DNA of 9,527 nt, taken from contig JAEUQE010000125.1 of the NCBI GenBank assembly GCA_016789785.1, positions 13,118 through 22,644 of the forward strand, given 5' to 3'. Under the pieces are notes generated by a model. The model was given only the letters and a program-made list of their open reading frames with translations. It searched no databases and had not been told where the DNA came from. This document shows positions 1 through 6,387 of this stretch, in pieces. The position numbers were made by a program, and so were the translations under genes. Origin of the DNA: Bryobacterales bacterium. Its GTDB lineage: Bacteria > Acidobacteriota > Terriglobia > Bryobacterales > Bryobacteraceae. Every line of letters starts with the position of its first letter. Position 1 is the stretch's first letter.

Positions 1-3000
1 TGGGCGGGCCGAATCGCTCGGCCACCAGATGCGCGGCGCAAGTTCGAACTCGTTCTCGATGATGGTCTTGTTGTCCTGGAACATGCGCGTATACGACGCG
101 TTCAGGTTGAAGCCCCTCGAAAAGCGCTTCGTGAAGTTGAACTCGAACGCATGCGTGCGGGCCTTTCCAAGTGCCTCGGCATCGTTGTTCAACCCGTTCA
201 TGTGCGGGAAGGGACGCAGCAGCCGGTTCTTCGCGATGGTTGGGCTGGTGAACTGGCCGAGCGTGGAGAGTTGCTGATAAAGCACCGGATTCTGCGTCTG
301 CAGAAACGAGAAGTTCGAAAGCAGGAATGGATTCGGCACCTGCCGGTTCAACTCCGTGGCGATCGCGTTGTTGCGCGTGTTGCCAGTCGCCCAATACTGC
401 TCCGGCAGCGCATCCTGCCGGCGCGTGATGTTCGCACGGTCGGCGAACTGGCCCCAGTAAGACGCTTCCACCAAAATGTTGCTCGACACTTCGCGTTGCA
501 CGCCAACACGCCAGCGCTGCACGCGCGGATGACGGCGGTCGTATCCGGTGTACGTCCAACCCTGCCCCACCCGGGCCATCGCGCCGAGTGCGTTCTGCAG
601 CGGCACATCGAATCGCGTGCCGTTCGCTCGCACCGGGAACGGATTGGTCAGCGGCGAGATGTTGTTGCGCGGATCGCCCACCAGCCAGTTCTCGCCGAAG
701 TCATTCGTCAACACCGTGCTCGTCGGGCGCGAGTAACCGAACTGATCCGCGGCCTGATTCATCACGTTCAGTGTGTCGAAGTAAATGCCGTAGCCGCCGC
801 GAATCACGGTCTTGTTCGACACTTGATAGGCAGCCGAGAGGCGCGGCAACCACATCAGTTCACTGCGCCACAACTCACGCGGCGCGCCGTTCACACCCGT
901 GTACACGGAGCCGCCGCGAACCACGAACTGGCTCGCGGGAAGCTCCGGCAGCGGATTGCGCGCATACGCAGCCTGTGCCGCCGCGGAGATGGGCAACTCG
1001 AGGTTCGGATCAAAGTACCCGATCGCCCGGTTGAATCGCTCCGTCGGGCCGCGCTCATACTCCATGCGCAGACCAAGCGTCAGAGTCAGCTTGCGCGTCA
1101 CGCGCCACGTGTCCTGTCCATACCACGCGTAGTAGGGGTTCATCAGCGCGAAGCTGTCGTTCGTGTCCACCGACATGCCCGTCGGGATACCGAGAGCGAA
1201 GGTCGCCCACGTGAGACCAAGCGCACCGGCGGGCACGAACGCGTCTTCGTCCTTGCGCACAAAGTTGTTCGCGAAGGTGAAGTTGCCCGAAGTGAAGCCG
1301 CCGTTCACCACCGTGTTGCGATAGCGCTGGCGGAAGTCGATTCCGGCGCGCAGTGAGTGCGAGCCTCGAATCTGCGTGAAGTTGAACTTCGCGGATTGCT
1401 GGCGCGCGATGTGCCCTGGGTCGAGCGGTACCGACAGCACCATGTCGCCGTTCCAGAACGTCATGCCCGGCCAGATCACCCGCGGCAACAGGCATTGATC
1501 GCCACACTTCGCATCCATGTATGCCGGCAGCCCCACATCGGTCGGTTTGTAACGCCGGGTGCCAAGACGTTGATTGTGATTCTTGAACAGCGTCGCGTCC
1601 ACCGATGCGTTCAACACCGTGGAGGAGTTCACCGAATACGTCCAGTCGACCGCGCCGCTGGTGGTGGGACGGATCTCATCCCAATCCATCAATCCCGGCT
1701 CGGACTCATAGGTGAAGCCCTGCGCATCCTCCTCAAAGCTCGTCTTCAGCCAGCGGAAAAAGAAGCGGTGTTTGGTGCTTGCCTGATAGTCGATGCGGTT
1801 GTTCCATGACTGGTAGTTGACGTTGTTCGGCATGCCCGTGGCCAAATAGTTGTTGAACGGCTCACGGCGCGGATCCGTCGGATTGTTGTTGGCCACCGGC
1901 ATACGCTTCGTGTAGAAGTCATAGATGGGATTCGTCATCCGGCTGCGCGGCAGCACGTTGCCTGCAAAAGGCGTGCGCACCCAATGGCCGGCACGGTCCG
2001 GATCGCGGCGTGTGGTGGCCGGATCATACACCTGATAACGCACCGCATCCACCGGCAGCAAAGCCGCGAAGTCCCCGTTGCGCATCGCGTTCGTCGGCAC
2101 GGTGTAGTTGATCTCGCTTGGCCGTGCCGCTTGCAGATTCTTCAATCCCGAATAGCCAAGGAAGAAGAACAGCTTGTTGCGCCCATCAAACACCTTCGGA
2201 ATGTAGATCGGACCCGACAACGTCCCGTGATAGTTGTTCGTGTGACCCGCGGGAAGCATCGGCGAGTTGCGCAGTTGATTCGCAAGTGCGGTGTTGCCGG
2301 CCGTCTCCGCCGCCGAAATCTCTTCGAAGCGCCGCTTCTTCACAAAGAACGGCGCGGCGTTCCAGCGCTGATTGAAGTACTGATAGGTGGCCGAGCCGTG
2401 CATCGCATTGGCGCCCGACTTCGTCGACATCGAGATGTTGATTCCGGTGGCGTGGCCAAACCCCGCGTCGAAGTTCGATGTCTCAATACGGAATTCATCA
2501 ATCACGTCCGGGCTTGGCATGAACGAAGTCCGCCGGTTGCTGCCGTTCGCCGATGCTCCATCGAGCGACCATTCATTGCCGCCAACGCCTCCCGGCATGT
2601 TGTACTGCGAGCCTCCGCCAAGTTGCCCCTGCACGAGGAACTGCGTCGTGCCGGGAACCTGAACGCCCGGCGAAAATCGCGTCAGCATGCTGACATTGTT
2701 GCCAAGCACAGGAAGATCCATCACCTCGCGATTCGAGATCGATCGCCCCGTCGACACCGAGTTCGTATCGAGCAGAGGAGCCTCGGCGCTGATCGTGACC
2801 GACTCCACCGTGTTGCCGACCTCCATCGCGATGTCGATCTGCAAACGGTCGCCAATGGCCAACGTGATACCCGAGCGTACGCTCTTCTTGAAGCCCGCCA
2901 TCTCCACAGTCACGCTGTATGTGCCGGGCAGCAGTAGCGGCGCTTCATAGTAGCCGCTTGCGTTGGTGACGAGACTGGTTGCCGTATTGGTGCCTGTGTT

Positions 3001-3135
3001 CAGCACCACCACCGCCGCACCAGCGATCGTCGCCGACTGCGGATCGGTTACCGTACCCGAGATATTGCCACGAGTGTCTTGCGCCCATCCTTGGAACGAG
3101 CACACGAGGACAACGAAGAAGCTGAGTAATCGCAC
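1..3135 (-). CDS. TonB-dependent receptor, Oar-like, with N-terminal carboxypeptidase-regulatory-like domain (3' end cut by window edge)
   Basis: Outer-membrane beta-barrel receptor, probably for TonB-driven uptake of a large substrate; the substrate is unknown. I translated this strand by hand: it starts GTG at 3135 and stays open for 1045 codons to base 1 without a stop, so the C-terminus lies outside the window. Residues 1-19 look like a Sec signal peptide (MRLLSFFVVL..., cleavage near GWAQ). Residues about 22-105 form a carboxypeptidase-regulatory-like beta-sandwich (GNISGTVTDPQSATIAGA, NASGYYEAPLLLPGTYSV, MAGFKK). A plug domain follows at about 115-240 (RSISNREVMDLPVLGNN, WSLDGASANG, VIDEFRIETSNFDAGFGHATG). 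The rest is beta-barrel rich in aromatic and Asn residues. Acidobacterial relatives usually run about 1100-1200 aa, so probably only the last strands are missing. I chose GTG because GGAGGG lies 5 nt upstream and the signal peptide begins there. It is separated by 77 bp from the upstream RNase gene and has its own promoter. Family call is confident; substrate is not predictable. Confidence 0.93.
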   Translation of the reverse strand, partial: MRLLSFFVVLVCSFQGWAQDTRGNISGTVTDPQSATIAGAAVVVLNTGTNTATSLVTNASGYYEAPLLLPGTYSVTVEMAGFKKSVRSGITLAIGDRLQIDIAMEVGNTVESVTISAEAPLLDTNSVSTGRSISNREVMDLPVLGNNVSMLTRFSPGVQVPGTTQFLVQGQLGGGSQYNMPGGVGGNEWSLDGASANGSNRRTSFMPSPDVIDEFRIETSNFDAGFGHATGINISMSTKSGANAMHGSATYQYFNQRWNAAPFFVKKRRFEEISAAETAGNTALANQLRNSPMLPAGHTNNYHGTLSGPIYIPKVFDGRNKLFFFLGYSGLKNLQAARPSEINYTVPTNAMRNGDFAALLPVDAVRYQVYDPATTRRDPDRAGHWVRTPFAGNVLPRSRMTNPIYDFYTKRMPVANNNPTDPRREPFNNYLATGMPNNVNYQSWNNRIDYQASTKHRFFFRWLKTSFEEDAQGFTYESEPGLMDWDEIRPTTSGAVDWTYSVNSSTVLNASVDATLFKNHNQRLGTRRYKPTDVGLPAYMDAKCGDQCLLPRVIWPGMTFWNGDMVLSVPLDPGHIARQQSAKFNFTQIRGSHSLRAGIDFRQRYRNTVVNGGFTSGNFTFANNFVRKDEDAFVPAGALGLTWATFALGIPTGMSVDTNDSFALMNPYYAWYGQDTWRVTRKLTLTLGLRMEYERGPTERFNRAIGYFDPNLELPISAAAQAAYARNPLPELPASQFVVRGGSVYTGVNGAPRELWRSELMWLPRLSAAYQVSNKTVIRGGYGIYFDTLNVMNQAADQFGYSRPTSTVLTNDFGENWLVGDPRNNISPLTNPFPVRANGTRFDVPLQNALGAMARVGQGWTYTGYDRRHPRVQRWRVGVQREVSSNILVEASYWGQFADRANITRRQDALPEQYWATGNTRNNAIATELNRQVPNPFLLSNFSFLQTQNPVLYQQLSTLGQFTSPTIAKNRLLRPFPHMNGLNNDAEALGKARTHAFEFNFTKRFSRGFNLNASYTRMFQDNKTIIENEFELAPRIWWPSDSARP

Positions 3136-3140
3136 GGGGA

Positions 3141-3146
3141 CCCTCC
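3141..3146 (-). promoter_or_regulatory. Shine-Dalgarno that fixes the GTG start of the receptor
   Basis: On the minus strand GGAGGG is followed by five bases (TCCCC) and then GTG at 3135-3133. The next in-frame codons encode a hydrophobic signal peptide, so this site supports the non-ATG start over any internal ATG. Confidence 0.75.
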
Positions 3147-3167
3147 ACGCCAGAATGTGGTGGAACC

Positions 3168-3197
3168 CTTATATATCACTCGGTGCCACGTTGACAA
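3168..3197 (-). promoter_or_regulatory. Candidate sigma70-type promoter for the TonB-dependent receptor
   Basis: The minus strand has TTGTCA (3197-3192, five of six matches to TTGACA), an 18-nt spacer, then TATAAG (3173-3168, five of six matches to TATAAT) inside the AT-rich run ATATATAAGG, which stands out in this GC-rich DNA. Transcription would begin near 3160, giving a leader of about 25 nt that contains the GGAGGG ribosome site. It lies wholly in the 78-bp gap after the RNase gene, so the receptor probably has its own transcript. Acidobacterial promoter consensus is less well defined than that of E. coli, so this is a prediction. Confidence 0.6.
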
Positions 3198-3213
3198 GCG
3201 ACGCCTTGGAACG

Positions 3214-4638
3214 CTACTCCAACTGGAAGCTGTCGCCACGGCCTGGAATCGTCACCGGAATCCCATACGTGCGCTCGATGGCCTCCGCCAGTGAGCGCTG
3301 CTGCAACGGTTCGCCGTGCACCAGGAAGACTGTCTTCAGCCCCTTCGCAATGGGCTTTATCCAATTGAGCAGTTCATTCTGATCGGCGTGTCCGCTGAGT
3401 TCGTTGATCTTCACCACCTCCGCGCGCAGACGCATCAGGTCACCGAAGATGGGCACCTCCGGCATCTTGTCGACGATCTTGCGGCCCAATGTGTGCTCGG
3501 CTTGGAAGCCCGTAATGAGGATCGTGTTGCGGCCGTCTTCAATGCTGTTGCGAAGGTGATGGAGCACGCGCCCCGCTTCGCACATGCCCGACGCGCTGAT
3601 CACCAGAAACGGTCCCTTCAGATCGTTCAAGGCTTTCGATTGCTGCACGTCGCGCACATAACGCAACAGACGGAAACCGAATGGGTCGGAGCCGTTATCC
3701 AGGAAACGCCGCGTCTCTTCATCGAAGAGATAGTCGTGCTTGCGGAACACGTCCGTCACGTTGACAGCCAGCGGACTGTCCACAAAGATCGGAATCGAAG
3801 GGATCTCGCCCTTCTGCAGCAACTGGTGAATCAGCAGCACGAGTTGTTGCGTGCGGCCCACCGCGAACGCCGGCGCAATGATCTTGCCTCCGCGGGCAGC
3901 CGTGCGGCGGATCGCATCGGCAAGCTTGCCTTCCACAGCGTCCAGCGGCTTGTGCAGACGATCGCCGTAGGTGCTCTCCATGATCAGATAATCCACCTGC
4001 GGCATCGTCTCCGGATCCTTGATGATCGGCAGCCCGTTGCGTCCGATGTCACCGGAAAATCCGAGGCGCAATGTGTTCGCGCCGCGCTTCTCTTCCAGAT
4101 ACACGAACGTGGAGCCTAGCATGTGGCCCGCTTCCCACAAGCGAAACTTCAGGCTCGGCGCAAGCTGCGTGTCTTCATGCAAAGGAACTTGACGAAACAA
4201 CGGAATGGTGGACTCCGCATCTTCCACGGTATAAAGCGGGCAGGTCAGCCCCGAGTCGTTGTTGTCACCGCCATCATCGAGCGAACGCCGCCGTCTGTGA
4301 CGTTTGTTCAGGAACTCGCAGTCTTTCTCCTGCACGAACGCCGAGTCCTTCAACATCGCATCGCATAGATCGGCGGTTGCCGCGGTCGAATAGATCGGAC
4401 CGTTGAAGCCCATCTTGTGCAGCGTTGGCAGATTGCCGCTATGGTCGATGTGCGCGTGCGAAAGCACCACCGCATCCACGTCTTTTGCCTTAAAAGGAAA
4501 TGAGCGATTTCGCTCTTCCGCTTCTTTGCGGCGGCCCTGATAGAGACCGCAATCGAGAAGGAAGCGCCCTTCCTTCGTTTCAAGAACGTGCGTGGAACCT
4601 GTGACGGTTTTCGCGGCACCCCAAAATGTGAGCTTCAT
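3214..4638 (-). CDS. MBL-fold beta-CASP ribonuclease (RNA-processing exonuclease, KH-less YSH1/CPSF73-like family)
   Basis: Cytoplasmic zinc-dependent nuclease of the metallo-beta-lactamase/beta-CASP superfamily, expected to cut or trim RNA; the RNA target is not predictable. The 474-aa length fits bacterial members. Visible motifs are D29 (LLDCGLYQG), H61-x-H63-x-D65-H66 (SHAHIDHSGN), H172 (EAGHMLGS), D197 (FSGDIGR), a beta-CASP domain from about 215 to 400 with ESTYGDR, PAFAVGRTQ and DSPLA, GFQAEHTLGRK near 377-387, H417 (LSGHAD) and H441 (LVHGE). All metal-ligand motifs look intact. I start at ATG 4638 because MKLTFWGAAKTVTGS is the family's normal N-terminus. The frame is open upstream to an ATG at 4887, but those 83 extra residues have no recognisable domain. 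An acidic Gly/Asn-rich insert lies at about residues 119-130. It ends with TAG at 3214. No strong Shine-Dalgarno is visible at 4638, and a -10-like TATACT sits 10 nt upstream, so the mRNA may be leaderless. Confidence 0.92.
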   Translation of the reverse strand: MKLTFWGAAKTVTGSTHVLETKEGRFLLDCGLYQGRRKEAEERNRSFPFKAKDVDAVVLSHAHIDHSGNLPTLHKMGFNGPIYSTAATADLCDAMLKDSAFVQEKDCEFLNKRHRRRRSLDDGGDNNDSGLTCPLYTVEDAESTIPLFRQVPLHEDTQLAPSLKFRLWEAGHMLGSTFVYLEEKRGANTLRLGFSGDIGRNGLPIIKDPETMPQVDYLIMESTYGDRLHKPLDAVEGKLADAIRRTAARGGKIIAPAFAVGRTQQLVLLIHQLLQKGEIPSIPIFVDSPLAVNVTDVFRKHDYLFDEETRRFLDNGSDPFGFRLLRYVRDVQQSKALNDLKGPFLVISASGMCEAGRVLHHLRNSIEDGRNTILITGFQAEHTLGRKIVDKMPEVPIFGDLMRLRAEVVKINELSGHADQNELLNWIKPIAKGLKTVFLVHGEPLQQRSLAEAIERTYGIPVTIPGRGDSFQLE

Positions 4639-4648
4639 GGTCAATGCC

Positions 4649-4654
4649 AGTATA
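4649..4654 (-). promoter_or_regulatory. -10-like box just upstream of the beta-CASP RNase start
   Basis: TATACT on the minus strand matches five of six consensus bases and ends exactly 10 nt before ATG 4638. Initiation at the usual 6-8 nt downstream would leave only a few bases of leader. I see no convincing -35 element 16-18 nt further upstream, so the call is weak. Confidence 0.35.
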
Positions 4655-4783
4655 GCGGCTGAACATATGTCCCCGGCGCACTGAGACGGCGCTCGGCGGG
4701 CATTGCGCATGATCTCACCGGCATCATCGGTAACGCAGCCACTCATGGCTGCCGTGCCAGCAATCCTACCAGCGCCTGGAGTC

Positions 4784-4823
4784 TGCGGGTCCAACGGCAC
4801 GTGCACGGTAGCGCAGACCCGCA
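4784..4823. repeat. Inverted repeat with an internal palindrome
   Basis: TGCGGGTC (4784-4791) is exactly inverted as GACCCGCA (4816-4823). The 24-nt interval contains the perfect palindrome GCACGTGC (4797-4804). The structure could be an RNA hairpin in the DUF1501 3' region, a regulator site, or chance in GC-rich DNA. No second copy is apparent elsewhere in the window. Confidence 0.35.
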
Positions 4824-4887
4824 CACTCTGCCGCGTCCCCTCTCCACGCGACGCCTCTGGGCGGGGCAGATCCCTTGCACGCAGCAT

Positions 4888-4915
4888 CCCATCCCGGCTT
4901 TTGCCGGCGGTTGGG
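4888..4915 (-). terminator. Stem-loop downstream of the DUF1501 gene, possible terminator or 3' stabiliser
   Basis: A perfect core CCGGC-TTTT-GCCGG (4894-4907) is flanked by an imperfect extension that pairs CCCA (4888-4891) with TGGG (4912-4915). On the coding (minus) strand it begins 25 nt after the DUF1501 stop at 4941, a typical place for a 3' hairpin. The RNA would have an AAAA loop and no following U-run, so it is not a standard intrinsic terminator. It may instead protect the 3' end or act with Rho. Confidence 0.45.
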
Positions 4916-4940
4916 CTTCGGGCACTTCTCGTGCGCCTCG

Positions 4941-6383
4941 CTACGCCAGCACCTTCTTAACCACATGCCCTTCGACGTCCGTCAACCGGAACCAGCGCCC
5001 CTGGAACTTGTAGGTGAGTTTCGTGTGATCGATGCCGAGGCAGTGCAGCACGGTCGCCTGAATATCGTGGACATGCACCGGCTCATCCACAATGTTGTAG
5101 CTGTAGTCATCCGTCTCACCCATCGTCATCCCAGGTTTGATTCCGCCGCCCGCAAGCCACATCGCGAAGTTGCGCGGGTGATGATCGCGGCCATAGTTGG
5201 TCTCCGTGAGCCTGCCCTGGCAGTACACGGTGCGCCCAAACTCCCCGCCCCACACCACCAGGGTGTCCTTCAACAAGCCACGCTGCTTCAGATCCTGCAC
5301 CAACGCCGAAGTCCCCTGATCCGTGCCCTTGCACTGCAGAGCAAGATCGCGAGGCAGATCATTATGCTGATCCCAACCCTTGTGATAGAGCTGCACGAAT
5401 CGTACGCCGCGTTCAATCAGCCGCCGCGCCATCAGGCAATTCGCGGCATACGTGCCCGGCTTGCGCGCGTCTTCGCCATACAGCTTGAACGTGCTTTCCG
5501 GTTCTTTCGAAAGATCCGTCAACTCCGGCACCGAGGTCTGCATGCGATACGCCATCTCATACTGCGAGATGCGCGTCTCGATCTCCGGATCGTGAAAGCT
5601 CTCCGCGCGCATCTTGTTCAACGCCGCCAGCGTATCCAGCATGTCGCGCCGCACGTTCTTCGAAAGCCCCGGCGGATTCTCCAGATACAATACCGGATCC
5701 TTGCCGCTGCGCAATCGCACACCCTGATACTGCGAGGGCAGAAAACCCGCGCCCCACAATCGCGAGAACAACGGCTGATCGGCGTTGATCGAGTTCTGCT
5801 GGGAGAGCAGGACCACGAACGCCGGCAGATCCTGATTCTCGGCGCCCAGTCCATAGGAAACCCATGCGCCCATGCTCGGCCTGCCCGGCTGCTGCGACCC
5901 GCTTTGAATAAACGTGATGGCGGGGTCGTGATTGATGGCGTCGGTGTGCACGGTCTTGATCACGCAGATGTCATCGGCGATCTTGGCGCTATGTGGAATC
6001 AATTCGCTCATCCACATGCCGGCCTTGCCTTGCTGCTGGAACTTGAAGATCGACGAAGCCACCGGCAGCGAGCTTTGGCCTGACGTCATTCCCGTAATGC
6101 GCTGTCCCATCCGCACGCTGCCCGGAAGTTCAGTGCCCTGAAACTTCTTCAGACCCGGTTTGTAGTCGAACAGATCCAGTTGCGACGGGCCGCCCGATTG
6201 ATGCAGGAAGATCACGCGCTTCGCCGTGCCGTTGTGATGCGGCAGACCGGCAAGCCCCGCCGTCGCCGCGTCGGCACGTGGATTCAGCAGCGACGCAAGC
6301 GCGGCCACTCCAATGCCCTTCGCACTGCGCCCGAAGAAGTGTCTGCGTGTGACGCTGAGTGGGTCGTCGTTTCGGTAGGGCAT
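4941..6383 (-). CDS. DUF1501 family protein, Tat-exported, sulfatase/alkaline-phosphatase-like fold
   Basis: Exported protein of the DUF1501 family, whose fold is related to sulfatases and alkaline phosphatases; its reaction is not established. The 480-aa length is normal. Residues 13-33 form a twin-arginine signal ([10 protein letters not shown] followed by [11 protein letters not shown]), so it should fold in the cytoplasm and be exported by Tat. Family motifs run in order: [15 protein letters not shown] (59-73), DAINHDPA (148-155), GWDQHND (336-342), [10 protein letters not shown] (376-385), [18 protein letters not shown] (397-414) and [16 protein letters not shown] (437-452). The Asp and His residues in these blocks are the likely metal-binding set. 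I see no C/S-x-P-x-R formylglycine motif, so it is not a classical sulfatase. ATG 6383 is chosen because AAGGAG lies 7 nt upstream and the Tat motif follows at once. It is 4 nt downstream of the DUF1549/DUF1553 gene, the usual partner, so the two are almost certainly one operon. Confidence 0.94.
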   Translation of the reverse strand: MPYRNDDPLSVTRRHFFGRSAKGIGVAALASLLNPRADAATAGLAGLPHHNGTAKRVIFLHQSGGPSQLDLFDYKPGLKKFQGTELPGSVRMGQRITGMTSGQSSLPVASSIFKFQQQGKAGMWMSELIPHSAKIADDICVIKTVHTDAINHDPAITFIQSGSQQPGRPSMGAWVSYGLGAENQDLPAFVVLLSQQNSINADQPLFSRLWGAGFLPSQYQGVRLRSGKDPVLYLENPPGLSKNVRRDMLDTLAALNKMRAESFHDPEIETRISQYEMAYRMQTSVPELTDLSKEPESTFKLYGEDARKPGTYAANCLMARRLIERGVRFVQLYHKGWDQHNDLPRDLALQCKGTDQGTSALVQDLKQRGLLKDTLVVWGGEFGRTVYCQGRLTETNYGRDHHPRNFAMWLAGGGIKPGMTMGETDDYSYNIVDEPVHVHDIQATVLHCLGIDHTKLTYKFQGRWFRLTDVEGHVVKKVLA

Positions 6384-6387
6384 GGAA

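Larger units (their letters stand above)
4639..4940. other. Non-coding gap between the DUF1501 gene and the RNase gene
   Basis: This 302-bp stretch has no gene I can support. Several short open frames cross it on both strands, but all are Arg/Pro/Cys/Ser-rich translations typical of unselected GC-rich DNA and none resembles a known small protein. It holds a stem-loop near the DUF1501 stop, an imperfect inverted repeat in the middle and a -10-like box near the RNase start, each listed separately. Confidence 0.7.

Noticed and set aside
151..1356. 401-codon open frame on the plus strand
   Set aside because: Antisense to the continuous receptor frame, whose domains are recognisable; the plus-strand product is Arg/His/Val-rich and unlike any family.
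3191..3196. TTGACA on the plus strand, a perfect -35 hexamer
   Set aside because: It would drive transcription rightwards, antisense to the RNase gene, and I see no good -10 box at the right spacing. The overlapping minus-strand TTGTCA with TATAAG is the better reading.
4797..4804. GCACGTGC palindrome as a specific regulator operator
   Set aside because: Eight-base palindromes are common in GC-rich DNA and no second copy or known operator context is visible; kept only as part of the larger inverted repeat.
4639..4887. 83-residue N-terminal extension of the RNase from ATG 4887
   Set aside because: The family begins at MKLTFWGAAKTVTG. The extra residues are low-quality sequence without a domain, and the -10-like box and stem-loop fall in or near this stretch.
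4703..4966. Small open frames on both strands in the gap before the RNase gene
   Set aside because: They overlap one another, lack ribosome sites and give Arg/Pro/Cys-rich products with no resemblance to known small proteins.
4875..6083. 402-codon open frame on the plus strand
   Set aside because: Antisense to the DUF1501 gene, which has a full set of family motifs; the plus-strand product shows none.
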